Assembly (NCBI GenBank): GCA_913049555.1
Contig: CAJWYM010000022.1
Span: 1 to 43,709, forward strand
Direction of reading: 5' to 3'
Length of the DNA: 43,709 bases
From: an uncultured Opitutia bacterium
GTDB taxonomy: Bacteria > Verrucomicrobiota > Verrucomicrobiia > Opitutales > CAJWYM01
Shown here: positions 1 to 8,195 of the stretch, in pieces
Numbering within the stretch: the stretch's first letter is position 1
Layout of the letters: every line of letters starts with the position of its first letter
The notes under the pieces: generated by a model
What the model saw: only the letters and a program-made list of their open reading frames with translations
Told to the model about the DNA's origin: nothing
Database searches by the model: none
Position numbers and translations under genes: made by a program

Positions 1-2
1 CC

Positions 3-416
3 ATTGCTGCTGGAATCTCGGATGGATTAGGCCTTGGCGACAATGCTAGAGCTGCACTGATTACAAGAGCTGTGAGTGAAATGGTCCGTTTTGGATCTGC
101 AATCGGTGGTCAAGTGGAGAGCTTTTACGGGCTAGGGGGTTTGGGTGATTTGATTGCTACCTGTGGCGGAAACTGGTCTCGTAACAAACAATTCGGTTTT
201 CGAATTGCCAAAGGGGAGCAAGCGATGGAGATCGTTGAAAAACAAAAGACAATCATCGAGGGTTTTCGTTCCACCGATAGTTTTTATAGAATGGCCCAAC
301 AAAAAAATTTAGATTTACCGATTTTATCCGCAGTTTTTTCAGTTTTGTATGAGGGGTTGAACCCTGAGTTAGGCTTGCAAAGCCTTATGAAAAGGGGGGT
401 TAAAAAAGAAATATAA
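3..416 (+). CDS. gpsA: NAD(P)-dependent glycerol-3-phosphate dehydrogenase, C-terminal part
   Basis: This reading frame is open from the left edge, so the N-terminal Rossmann part lies outside the window. The visible 137 residues are the C-terminal helical domain, which binds the substrate. It carries the family hallmarks GDNARAALITRA, then GLGGLGDLIATC, then SRNKQFGFRIAKG. The enzyme interconverts dihydroxyacetone phosphate and sn-glycerol-3-phosphate in the cytoplasm and supplies the glycerol backbone of phospholipids. The stop codon overlaps the next start by one base (TAATG), so it is probably co-transcribed with the SET-domain gene. The lipid-related glycosyltransferase further downstream fits a membrane-lipid theme. 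Confidence 0.93.
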   Translation: MAAGISDGLGLGDNARAALITRAVSEMVRFGSAIGGQVESFYGLGGLGDLIATCGGNWSRNKQFGFRIAKGEQAMEIVEKQKTIIEGFRSTDSFYRMAQQKNLDLPILSAVFSVLYEGLNPELGLQSLMKRGVKKEI

Positions 417-958
417 TGGCTGTGAACTCTGAAGAGGATGTATTTTTTGTCAGCGATTCAGGAATCCACCAAAGAGGCGTTTTCGCAAAATGCTTCATTC
501 CTAGAGAAAGCTATATCGTTGAATATATTGGAGAGCGAATTACTAAAGAGGAATCGATCCAAAGGGCATTGGATTGGGAAAAATACGCTCGGGAGCAAGA
601 CAAAGGAGTTGTTTATATATTTGAATTGAATGACGAATATGACATTGATGGCAACAACGAGGAGAATCCAGCTCGTTTAATCAATCATTCCTGCAAAGAA
701 AATGCGGAATCCGTTGTGGTCGATGATAGTATCTGGATCGTTGCGAAGAGAGATATTGAGGAACAGGAGGAGATTACCTTTGACTATGGCTATGATATGG
801 AGCATTTCTTAGATCATAAATGTAACTGTGGTTCAGGCAACTGCTTCGGTTACATCGTTAGAAGAGATCAGCGTAAAAAATTGAAGCGAATGTTGAATGC
901 ATCCAAACGAACCGCCCAACAGGTAAGTGCTCTTTTGCTTAAGGAATCTCAAGTTTAA
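416..958 (+). CDS. SET-domain protein (putative lysine methyltransferase)
   Basis: A 180-aa protein almost entirely occupied by a SET domain. Visible motifs are GIHQRGVFA near residue 17, the AdoMet-binding and catalytic signature LINHSC near residue 88, and ITFDYGYD near residue 122. A post-SET-like cysteine cluster, CNCGSGNC, lies near residue 136 and resembles the zinc-binding tail of eukaryotic SET enzymes. The family transfers methyl groups from AdoMet to protein lysines; the substrate here cannot be read from sequence. The start overlaps the gpsA stop by one base and the glycosyltransferase begins 3 nt after the stop, so it sits inside an operon. The tail after residue 150 is basic. Confidence 0.85.
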   Translation: MAVNSEEDVFFVSDSGIHQRGVFAKCFIPRESYIVEYIGERITKEESIQRALDWEKYAREQDKGVVYIFELNDEYDIDGNNEENPARLINHSCKENAESVVVDDSIWIVAKRDIEEQEEITFDYGYDMEHFLDHKCNCGSGNCFGYIVRRDQRKKLKRMLNASKRTAQQVSALLLKESQV

Positions 959-961
959 GCG

Positions 962-2206
962 ATGAGAGTCCTTATATTAACCTCGAGCACTGGCGGTGGC
1001 CATGACATGAGAGCTCGCTCATTCAAGCAATGGACGGAGACCCAAGAGGCCCAGTTTCTTAATATGAGGGTAACGGTTTATCAAACTTTGGAGAGCCTTC
1101 ATTGGTTGTATAAGTTTGGAGTCGGTTTGTACAATGTAATTCAAAAATTCTATCCTCGCTTTCATCATATTTACTTCAATTATTTAGAAGCTTCTGGTCA
1201 ATTTCGAAGGGCGGATCAAATCAAAGGCCAAAAGAAATTTCGAGAAATGCTTTTAGATGTGAAGCCGGAGTTGATTGTCAGTACGCATGCTCACTTAAAT
1301 CATGGGTTTTTTGAATTAGCGAGGAATGTTCTAGGGAAAGAAAATGTAAAGTGTGTCACTTATTGTGGAGAATTGCATGGGGGGTACGGTTTCAGTCGTC
1401 ACTGGGTAAGTCCGGATGCGGATCTTTTTATTGGTGCTGTCGAAGAAACTTGTGATATGGCTAAATCTCTGGGGATGGATGACCATAAAACGTGGGCGGG
1501 TGGATTTATGTTGAATCCTGCTTTTTATGAAAAGCGCCTCACAGAGGAAGAACGTAGAGAGTTTATCCGAGATCGCCTAAGTTTGGATCCGGACCGGTTT
1601 ATTCTATTACTTGGAACGGGCGCCAATGGTGCTAACAATCATATGCGAATGCTACAAGCTCTTGCTGATAGTTCTCTCGTTCTACAAGTGGTTGTGCTTT
1701 GTTCTAAAAACAAAAAGTGTTATGACTATATTGAGAAATGGGCAAAAAAGTTTCCTCGTCTCCATCTGAAACCGTTGGGTTACTTTACGGAAATGGGTCC
1801 ATTGTTGCAGTCGGTTTCTACGGTTGTGGCCAGATCTGGAACCGGTCTTACGAGTGAGTCTATTATTTCTCAATGTCCGGTTCTGTTTAATGGAGTTGGA
1901 GGGGTCATGCCTCAAGAGAGAATTACATTGGATTTTTGTCGAAAGCATAAATTGGGAGTCGAATTGAGGCGTCCTTCCGATATGATCCCCTATCTAAAGA
2001 GATGGATTGAAAATCCTAAAAAATTGGAGGTTCGTAGATTGAAGAAAGAAAGAAAGCGTCCACAGAACAATCCTTTGGATATTTTAAAGAAGTTGGATGA
2101 ATTGGTTTATGGCTCCCAAATGGATCGAAAAAATATTGCTCCCTTTGTTGTGGAAACAAAAAAACTGCCGCCTTCGAAGCAAAACCCGAATCGGGAAGTG
2201 GGTTGA
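962..2206 (+). CDS. MGDG synthase/UgtP-type glycosyltransferase (GT28-like)
   Basis: A 414-aa protein with the N-terminal MGDG-synthase domain, whose signature STGGGHDMRARSF is at residues 9-21. A MurG-like C-terminal nucleotide-sugar half follows, with LLGTGANGANNHMR near residue 218 and the acceptor/donor motif ARSGTGLTSESII near residue 291. The family transfers galactose or glucose from UDP-sugars to diacylglycerol at the cytoplasmic membrane face. The neighbouring gpsA supports a glycerolipid role, but the exact acceptor and sugar are inferred. The C terminus is rich in Lys and Arg and may help membrane association. It is 3 nt from the upstream gene and 13 nt from the downstream gene. 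Confidence 0.82.
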   Translation: MRVLILTSSTGGGHDMRARSFKQWTETQEAQFLNMRVTVYQTLESLHWLYKFGVGLYNVIQKFYPRFHHIYFNYLEASGQFRRADQIKGQKKFREMLLDVKPELIVSTHAHLNHGFFELARNVLGKENVKCVTYCGELHGGYGFSRHWVSPDADLFIGAVEETCDMAKSLGMDDHKTWAGGFMLNPAFYEKRLTEEERREFIRDRLSLDPDRFILLLGTGANGANNHMRMLQALADSSLVLQVVVLCSKNKKCYDYIEKWAKKFPRLHLKPLGYFTEMGPLLQSVSTVVARSGTGLTSESIISQCPVLFNGVGGVMPQERITLDFCRKHKLGVELRRPSDMIPYLKRWIENPKKLEVRRLKKERKRPQNNPLDILKKLDELVYGSQMDRKNIAPFVVETKKLPPSKQNPNREVG

Positions 2207-2219
2207 AGTTGCAGAGAGT

Positions 2220-2999
2220 ATGAATGATGTTCAAATTTCAGGGCACTTGTATCTTCATGCTGTCTTAACAGCACTCGAAGATCTTTTAAAACATACATCC
2301 AAAGCTAGAAAAATACTGGGAGCTCAAAAGTTTTCGGTGGTGGTCGATTGTCTGGAGGCAAAAAATAAAAGCCTTCTCATTTTATTTGAAAATGGAAAGG
2401 CTCAAGTCCGATCCAGTTCCGATGAAACTGCGGATGTGTATTTAGTTTTCAAAGAATATCAATCAGTGGTGCATTTTTTTGAAGGCTCTGGAATTGTGCT
2501 TCCAAAAGTTCGAATCGGATGGCGTAGGCCTTGGTATTTGATTACAGTCGTGCGTTTGTTATTGATTATGAAAAGTCATTTGGAGCCTGCGGAAAAGAGC
2601 ATTGAGAAATCCAGAGAGTTGACAATCTCTCATGCGAGATTATTGCTAGGGGTTGGTTTGCAATCCATGAAAGAGCTCTCAGAGATAGAAAGTTTTTCTC
2701 AAAGAATCGTTCAGTCCTTACCGAATGGATTGGCATTGTTTGCTATTGAAAAAGAAACGATTTTGGCGTGGATTCGAGTGGATTCCGGTAAAATCACAGT
2801 GGGTAAGGGAGCTCCTGATAGAAAGCCAGACGTTCTCTTGCGTTTCAAAAGTGCCAAAACGGCATTGTCTATTTTAAAATCTAAATTACCTCAGCTTGAG
2901 GCGGTGGGTAAGACGGATCTGGAGGTGTCGGGTATGATTCCTCTTGCGGATGGTATTGGGTACATTGTCGATCGTTTGTCTAGATATATAAAAGTATAA
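2220..2999 (+). CDS. Hypothetical protein, possibly SCP2-like lipid-binding
   Basis: A 259-aa soluble protein without a signal peptide. I chose the ATG at 2220 because the frame upstream runs through the end of the glycosyltransferase gene. The C-terminal third (after residue 180) alternates strands and helices with [16 protein letters not shown] and ends [17 protein letters not shown]. That pattern resembles the small SCP2 sterol/lipid-carrier fold, and the first half has a similar stretch near [10 protein letters not shown], so two diverged copies are possible. Position after a lipid glycosyltransferase would suit lipid handling. The family assignment is tentative; the gene itself is clear from its length and tight spacing (menB starts 4 nt after the stop). 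Confidence 0.65.
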   Translation: MNDVQISGHLYLHAVLTALEDLLKHTSKARKILGAQKFSVVVDCLEAKNKSLLILFENGKAQVRSSSDETADVYLVFKEYQSVVHFFEGSGIVLPKVRIGWRRPWYLITVVRLLLIMKSHLEPAEKSIEKSRELTISHARLLLGVGLQSMKELSEIESFSQRIVQSLPNGLALFAIEKETILAWIRVDSGKITVGKGAPDRKPDVLLRFKSAKTALSILKSKLPQLEAVGKTDLEVSGMIPLADGIGYIVDRLSRYIKV

Positions 3000-3003
3000 G
3001 TGT

Positions 3004-3837
3004 ATGAGTGGAGATTGGAAATTAGTTAAAGAGTATAATGATATTGTTTATGAGAAGATTGATGGGATTGCCAGAGTTACCATAAATCGACCTCATAAGA
3101 GAAATGCATTCAGGCCCGAAACCGTTTTCGAGATGTTTGATGCATTTTGCGATGCGAGAGAGGATTCCTCAATCGGCGTTGTTTTGTTGACCGGAGCAGG
3201 TCCGCATAGTGATGGTAAATATGCATTCTGTTCTGGGGGGGATCAAAGTATTCGAGGAGAGGCTGGATATTTAGGAAAGGACGGGGTACCTCGCTTGAAT
3301 GTTTTAGATCTACAAAAGCTGATTCGCTCGATACCAAAAGTGGTGATTGCCCTTGTTTCTGGGTATGCAATTGGAGGAGGTCATGTATTGCATGTAATTT
3401 GCGATCTTACGATCGCTTCTGAAAATGCAATTTTTGGTCAAACGGGTCCTCTCGTTGGTAGCTTTGATGGTGGTTTTGGTTCCAGTTATTTGGCCCGAAT
3501 TGTTGGGCAAAAGAAGGCTCGGGAAATTTGGTATCTTTGTCGTCAGTACAATGCGGAAGAAGCCTATGAAATGGGTCTTGTTAATAAAGTAGTGCCTCAA
3601 GAGGAATTAGAGGCGGAGGGAATCCGATGGGGTCAGGAAGTGATGGAGAAAAGTCCCTTGGCGATCCGTTGTCTCAAATCTGCGTTCAATGCCGATTTAG
3701 ATGGACAGGCAGGGATACAAGAATTGGCAGGGAATGCGACTTTGCTTTATTATTTGTCTGAAGAGGGCTCTGAGGGTAAAAAATCTTTTCTGGAGAAGAG
3801 AAAACCTAATTTTACCAATTATCCTTGGCTTCCATGA
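3004..3837 (+). CDS. menB: 1,4-dihydroxy-2-naphthoyl-CoA synthase (MenB)
   Basis: A 277-aa crotonase-fold enzyme of normal MenB length. Diagnostic stretches are [13 protein letters not shown] near residue 29, FCSGGDQ near residue 75, [12 protein letters not shown] near residue 122, [18 protein letters not shown] near residue 149, and the C-terminal RKPNF...PWLP. MenB closes the second ring of menaquinone by Dieckmann condensation of O-succinylbenzoyl-CoA, which implies menaquinone-based respiration. No other men gene is in the window, so the pathway is dispersed or continues elsewhere. It lies 4 nt after the SCP2-like gene and 10 nt before the epimerase gene. Confidence 0.95.
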   Translation: MSGDWKLVKEYNDIVYEKIDGIARVTINRPHKRNAFRPETVFEMFDAFCDAREDSSIGVVLLTGAGPHSDGKYAFCSGGDQSIRGEAGYLGKDGVPRLNVLDLQKLIRSIPKVVIALVSGYAIGGGHVLHVICDLTIASENAIFGQTGPLVGSFDGGFGSSYLARIVGQKKAREIWYLCRQYNAEEAYEMGLVNKVVPQEELEAEGIRWGQEVMEKSPLAIRCLKSAFNADLDGQAGIQELAGNATLLYYLSEEGSEGKKSFLEKRKPNFTNYPWLP

Positions 3838-3847
3838 TCTTAGAGGA

Positions 3848-4750
3848 ATGAAAAATCGTGTAGTCATATTGGGTTGCGGTTATGTAGGGCTAGCAATTGT
3901 CAAAAACCTATTGGCTCAGGGATTGGAGGTTTATGCATTGACTCGTAACGAAGCTCGTATTGAAGAACTTAAAAAGATGGGAGTTTTCACGGTATCTTCT
4001 CGGATCGATTCTACGGAATGGCACAATGAACTGGATCCTAACATAGAAAATGTCATTGATTGCGTAAGTGCTGCTGAATCCTCTGTGGATGGCTATAGGC
4101 AGTCTTACTACAATGGATTAAAATCGATTTTGGAATGGCGCACACATTCAGACAAATCTTCCAAAGGACAGTCCTTTATCTACACTAGCAGTACTTCGGT
4201 TTATCCTCAATTAGATGGCTCTTGGGTTCATGAGGGCAGCGATGTTTACCATGGAGACTTTGAGAGAACTAATATTTTGCTAGAATCAGAACAACTAGCG
4301 GTTTCTTTGAGCTCTTTTTTTGAAAGATGTGTTGTCCTCCGTTTGGCGGGAATTTACGGTCCGCAAAGGCATTCATTGATCCAACAATTGAAGCATGGGC
4401 AAATCGAGTTTCCCGGAGATGGAAATAGTTGGTTGAACTTGATTCATCGTCAAGATATCGCCTCTGCTGTTGAAGGCATCCTCAAGTCTGATTGTTCCGT
4501 GCATGGGATTTACAATCTCACGGATAATGAGAAATATACGAAGAAGCAAATCATTGAATGGACTGCTGAAAAACTAGGGATCGGGTCTGTTTCTTTCAGT
4601 GGCAAGGCATCTAGTGCGAGGCGTAGTTTTTTACCAAATGGGCAAATGCCAAATCGACGGATTTCCAATGAAAAATTTAAAAAACAATTCCACTGGAAAC
4701 CCAATTATAATTCATTTATGGATGGGTATTTAGAAATACTTAAACAGTAG
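3848..4750 (+). CDS. NAD-dependent epimerase/dehydratase-like protein (extended SDR)
   Basis: A 300-aa protein beginning with a Rossmann dinucleotide-binding motif, VILGCGYVGLAIVKNL, which looks like the YeeZ-type branch of extended SDRs. YTSSTSVYPQ near residue 112 carries the Ser/Tyr region, RLAGIYGP is near residue 167, and HRQDIASAV near residue 200. The usual YxxxK catalytic pair is not obvious, so activity on a nucleotide sugar is uncertain. I placed the start at 3848, after TAGAGGA, because the longer frame from 3701 overlaps menB for 46 codons. The substrate is unknown. Confidence 0.8.
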   Translation: MKNRVVILGCGYVGLAIVKNLLAQGLEVYALTRNEARIEELKKMGVFTVSSRIDSTEWHNELDPNIENVIDCVSAAESSVDGYRQSYYNGLKSILEWRTHSDKSSKGQSFIYTSSTSVYPQLDGSWVHEGSDVYHGDFERTNILLESEQLAVSLSSFFERCVVLRLAGIYGPQRHSLIQQLKHGQIEFPGDGNSWLNLIHRQDIASAVEGILKSDCSVHGIYNLTDNEKYTKKQIIEWTAEKLGIGSVSFSGKASSARRSFLPNGQMPNRRISNEKFKKQFHWKPNYNSFMDGYLEILKQ

Positions 4751-4961
4751 AGAGGTGCCTTTTTTCCTTTTTAGATTTGGGATTCGCAATTGCAATCTTA
4801 TGGAACGTGGCTATTGTTATTTTCATGCCTCCTTACCTGATTCATTTCAATTTAAAGTTCTTAAATGGGTTCCCATTTCCAGAAACTTTGTGGAGGAGTG
4901 TTCCCCCTTCCTTTTCTCTGGTAGGGGTTGGGATGCAACAAAATCATAAAAATTGGTTTTA

Positions 4962-5843
4962 ATGAGAAATGTCAAATCCGCTTTGCTTGCTTTGCATGAG
5001 GAACTCGGACGTTTGAAATTATTGGGCGAGGACACGGTATTTGTTTCTGATGAAACTTTGCGTAGCTTTAAGATGTATTTTCAAAGCTCGAAATCCCTTC
5101 AGGCTTCTAAAGTCCCATCCCCAAAAGTTGCTAGTTCTCCAGTTAAAAAAGTGGTAGTGAAACCAGTCCCTCAATCGCCACTTCCTTCAATTCCAAAACC
5201 TGAAATTTTTGAACTGCCACCTGGAAATAAAGAAGAACAATGGAAGTGGTTGCGAAATCGAGTTCTGAATTGTTCCGTTTGCAAAGAGAATGTGATGCCA
5301 GGCAAGCAATTAGTTTTTGGTTTGGGTTCTTTAAATGCGGATCTATTTTTCGTTGGTGAAGCTCCCTCTGAGGAGGATGCTCTTGTGGGTCAGCCATTTG
5401 TTGGAGATGCTGGAGATCTCTTAACCAAGATCTTACAAGCGATGGGGTTGGAACGAGAGCAGGTTTATATCGGAAATGTTTTAAATTGGAAGCCAGATGC
5501 TGGAGCTGGTTTTGGAAACCGAGCTCCCACTAAAGAGGAGTTAGAGTTTTGTGGCCCTTACTTAAAAGCACAAATTGATATCGTTCAACCGAAGCTTGTT
5601 GTAGCTCTTGGGGCGACTGCTGTAAATGGGATTTTAGGGATGGATAAAAAAAGGAAATTGAAGGATATCCGCGGTCAGATTTTGGAATACAATGGGTATC
5701 CACTCATGATCACTTATCATCCTGCCTATGTCCTTAGAAATGGAACGAAAAAAACAAAACGAACCATTTGGGAAGATCTTCTGGTCGTTATGGAGAAAGT
5801 TCAGATGCCTATCAGCGACAAGCAAAAGCGATTTTTTACCTGA
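4962..5843 (+). CDS. Uracil-DNA glycosylase, family 4-like
   Basis: A 293-aa protein with a 90-residue Pro/Lys/Ser-rich N-terminal linker followed by a family-4/5 uracil-DNA glycosylase core. Motif A is GEAPSEEDALVGQPFVGDAG near residues 132-151, motif B is TYHPAYVLR near 251-259, and VVALGATAVNGIL is near 213-225. The enzyme excises uracil from deaminated or misincorporated DNA in the cytoplasm. Iron-sulfur ligand positions are C104, C107 and C197, but the usual third Cys of the NVVKCRP motif is Trp (NVLNWKP, W176). ATG at 4962 was preferred over the in-frame TTG at 4953. Confidence 0.9.
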   Translation: MRNVKSALLALHEELGRLKLLGEDTVFVSDETLRSFKMYFQSSKSLQASKVPSPKVASSPVKKVVVKPVPQSPLPSIPKPEIFELPPGNKEEQWKWLRNRVLNCSVCKENVMPGKQLVFGLGSLNADLFFVGEAPSEEDALVGQPFVGDAGDLLTKILQAMGLEREQVYIGNVLNWKPDAGAGFGNRAPTKEELEFCGPYLKAQIDIVQPKLVVALGATAVNGILGMDKKRKLKDIRGQILEYNGYPLMITYHPAYVLRNGTKKTKRTIWEDLLVVMEKVQMPISDKQKRFFT

Positions 5844-6092
5844 AAGCCATTGGTTTTATCTAAAGAAGGATTTGGAGCAACCACATAGAGAAGTCTCAAT
5901 CAGTAGCATTTGAATATTGAAATTACAAAAATAGTGCCTGATCTTTGCGAATTTAACTTTTGATTGTTTTCATTGCCCTAGAAGGAAGTTCTTTTAGGAA
6001 GAGTAATTTAGCTGAAATTTAAAAAACTTTTTTAAAATCACTTGCTTATTTTATCAAACCTGATTTTATTGAATTTTCGTTTCTTTGGAAGC

Positions 6093-6169
6093 GGGCGGCT
6101 AGCTCAGTTGGTTAGAGCACCTGGTTTACACCCAGGGGGTCACAGGTTCGAATCCTGTGCCGCCCACCA
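6093..6169 (+). tRNA. tRNA-Val (anticodon UAC)
   Basis: A full cloverleaf can be drawn. The acceptor GGGCGGC (6093-6099) pairs with GCCGCCC (6159-6165), and the D-loop region has AGTTGGTTAG. The anticodon stem CCTGG/CCAGG encloses TTTACAC, so the anticodon is TAC at 6127-6129. The T-arm is ACAGG-TTCGAAT-CCTGT. A discriminator A and an encoded CCA (6167-6169) follow. It reads GUA/GUG valine codons. It stands alone between the glycosylase gene and the LysR-type regulator; no integrase or duplicated 3' end was seen, so there is no sign that it serves as an integration site. Confidence 0.97.
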
Positions 6170-6411
6170 TTTTCTCCATTTTAACTTCCTTTGATGCTTT
6201 AAACCTCTTGTGATCTAGTAATTCACATTCGTAATTGCCTGTTTTTTAGTTTTATTATTTATTTTTTTTATAGGTAACTTGGTCCGTCAATCTTTTGATT
6301 ATCAGCTCCATTCTAATCCTTTGCTTAGTACCTTTCTAGGGCCTCCTAAGATCGATCTTGACTTTGAGTGGGCATTTTAATGAAAAAATAATGTAGTAAT
6401 TCATTTATCAA

Positions 6412-6424
6412 TGAATTTAAATCA
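6412..6424 (+). promoter_or_regulatory. Candidate MetR-type operator before the LysR regulator
   Basis: TGAATTTAAATCA matches the MetR-type dyad TGAA-N5-TTCA at seven of eight arm positions and lies 8 bp before the regulator start codon. It overlaps a 6-bp inverted repeat, ATTCAT-N6-ATGAAT (6399-6416). A TTCA half-site (6400-6403) lies 21 bp from the corresponding arm. This placement suits autorepression, which is common for LysR-type regulators; that role is inferred. Confidence 0.45.
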
Positions 6425-6432
6425 TACAATCC

Positions 6433-7335
6433 ATGACTCAATTAGAAAGAATTCACCTTGAAATCATTCGTGCAGTTCATCAGGAAGGGACGATGACTGC
6501 TGCTGCTGATGCGATTCATTTAACACAGTCAGCACTTAGCCACAGCATGAGGAAGCTAGAAGATCAATTGGGAGTCAAACTATGGCTTCGGGAGGGTCGT
6601 CAATTGAAGCCGACTCAGGCTGGATCTTATTTATTAAAAGTATCCAATCGCTTGCTTCCACAACTCACACATACTGAAGAAAGGTTGAAGCAATTTGCTC
6701 AAGGCCAACGAGGTTCCTTACGAATTGGGATGGAGTGTCATCCTTGCTACCAGTGGCTTCAAAAAATTACGGCTCCATACCTTAAAGATTGGCCCTCTAT
6801 AGATTTGGATGTAAAACAAGCTTTTCAATTTGGAGGTGTGGGCGCTCTATTTGCACATGAAATTGATTTACTGGTGACACCCGATCCTTATAGAAAGAAG
6901 GATCTCTACTTTGAGCCTGTTTTCGACTATGAACAAGTTTTGGTTGTGGGCCCCGATCACCCATTAAAAGATGAAGAGCACATCATCCCTAGACAGTTGG
7001 GAGATGAAATTTTATTTACTTATCCGGTATCCCCGGAACGCCTGGATATATATACTCATTTTTTAAATCCATCGGGGGTGACGGTTAGAAAGCAAAAAGA
7101 AGTGGAAACTACAGATATGATGTTTCAATTAGTAGCTTGCAATCGAGGAGTTACAGCGCTGCCCCGCTGGCTAGTCGAGGAGTATGCAGAGAAATATCCG
7201 ATTTTTCCAGTTCGTATGGGCAAAAAAGGGGTATCCAAACAAATATTCCTTGGGATTAGAACAGAGGACTCTAAGGTTGAGTATATGGATGCATTTATGA
7301 AACTAGCTAGAAATTACCCAAATTCAGAGGGGTAG
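6433..7335 (+). CDS. LysR-family regulator, MetR-like
   Basis: A 300-aa LysR-type transcription factor of standard length. The N-terminal winged helix-turn-helix spans residues 3-62 (TAAADAIHLTQSALSHSMRK), and the effector-binding domain follows from about residue 90 (GSLRIGMECHPCYQWL). The GMECHPCYQWL stretch and the following region resemble MetR, which senses homocysteine and controls methionine genes. The convergent neighbours are a folate-independent methionine synthase pair, which supports the assignment. A dyad at 6412-6424 and two dyads before mesX are the candidate targets. Its stop is separated by one base from the stop of the convergent permease gene, so the two transcripts probably overlap. 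Confidence 0.85.
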   Translation: MTQLERIHLEIIRAVHQEGTMTAAADAIHLTQSALSHSMRKLEDQLGVKLWLREGRQLKPTQAGSYLLKVSNRLLPQLTHTEERLKQFAQGQRGSLRIGMECHPCYQWLQKITAPYLKDWPSIDLDVKQAFQFGGVGALFAHEIDLLVTPDPYRKKDLYFEPVFDYEQVLVVGPDHPLKDEEHIIPRQLGDEILFTYPVSPERLDIYTHFLNPSGVTVRKQKEVETTDMMFQLVACNRGVTALPRWLVEEYAEKYPIFPVRMGKKGVSKQIFLGIRTEDSKVEYMDAFMKLARNYPNSEG

Positions 7336-7336
7336 C

Positions 7337-8167
7337 TTAGAGAAGAACTTGAGCCAACATACGAAGGCCTGTAATCAACAAGACCACAGAAAATACCTTC
7401 TTTAACTTCACTGCATCCAATTTACTTGCCAAAGAAACACCAACTGGAGCGAATAAGATTGTTAGAGGAACAATCAAAAAAAAACCAGGCAGGTTTACCA
7501 ATCCCAATGATCCAAAGGGGGCGTCTGCGGGAGTGTTCCCAAAAATTAACAAAATGATAGCACCAGGGAATGAAATCAGGAAGCCGATTGCGGAAGCGGT
7601 GCCAACAGACTTGTGAGTCGGATAGTTGAATCTTGTTAGAACCGGAACAGAGAGCGTTCCACCACCAATCCCTACCATAGCGCTGAAAAAGCCAATGGAT
7701 GAACTGATTACGATTTGCCCCGCCTTTCCTGGCAATGGATAGGATCGCAGGGATTTCCCTTTAGAAAATAGCATATTCATTGCAGATAAGATAGCAATTA
7801 TGCCGAACAAAGTGGTCAGCCAAATACCATGGATACGAGTTACGAGCAGGCTGCCAAACAATACCCCAAAAATAATGAATACCGCCCATCGACTTAAAAT
7901 TTGAAAATCGACATTTCCCTTTTTATGGTGTGAAAGAATGGAGCTAATGGATGTGGGAATGATGGTAGCTAATGAAGTGGCAGTAGCGACTGACATCGCC
8001 GATTGAGTGGATACCCCGAAGCTTTGAAATAAGAAAAAAAGAACGGGTACAATTACAATGCCTCCTCCTACTCCAAGCAATCCAGCTAAAAATCCAGCAA
8101 AGGCTCCAGTTCCAATTAGAGCCATGATTGCTAAAGCATTCTGTGTGATTATTTCTAGGATCCCCAT
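7337..8167 (-). CDS. TauE/SafE (TSUP) family membrane permease
   Basis: A 276-aa hydrophobic protein with about eight predicted membrane segments. It carries the paired Gly-rich repeats of the TSUP family: FAGFLAGLLGVGGGIVIVPV near residues 23-42 and IGFFSAMVGIGGGTLSVPVL in the second half. Family members export or import sulfur-containing anions such as sulfite, sulfoacetate or thiosulfate. It is the third gene of the mesX-mesD unit, 28 nt after mesD, so export of a sulfur compound or sulfur supply for methionine synthesis is a reasonable inference. The actual substrate cannot be read from sequence. Confidence 0.85.
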   Translation of the reverse strand: MGILEIITQNALAIMALIGTGAFAGFLAGLLGVGGGIVIVPVLFFLFQSFGVSTQSAMSVATATSLATIIPTSISSILSHHKKGNVDFQILSRWAVFIIFGVLFGSLLVTRIHGIWLTTLFGIIAILSAMNMLFSKGKSLRSYPLPGKAGQIVISSSIGFFSAMVGIGGGTLSVPVLTRFNYPTHKSVGTASAIGFLISFPGAIILLIFGNTPADAPFGSLGLVNLPGFFLIVPLTILFAPVGVSLASKLDAVKLKKVFSVVLLITGLRMLAQVLL

Positions 8168-8195
8168 TCATCTATCATTCAATTATTCAATGAGT

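Noticed and set aside
2097-2219. Longer N terminus for the SCP2-like protein
   Set aside because: The extension overlaps the end of the glycosyltransferase gene for over 100 bases, and a suitable ATG lies 13 nt after that gene's stop.
4755-4962. Small + strand frames between the epimerase and glycosylase genes
   Set aside because: Two overlapping 60-codon frames share the space, neither has a recognisable product, and neither is conserved-looking; treated as non-coding.
6093-6169. tRNA-Val as the attachment site of a genomic island
   Set aside because: No integrase, no duplicated tRNA 3' end and no mobility genes were seen in the window.
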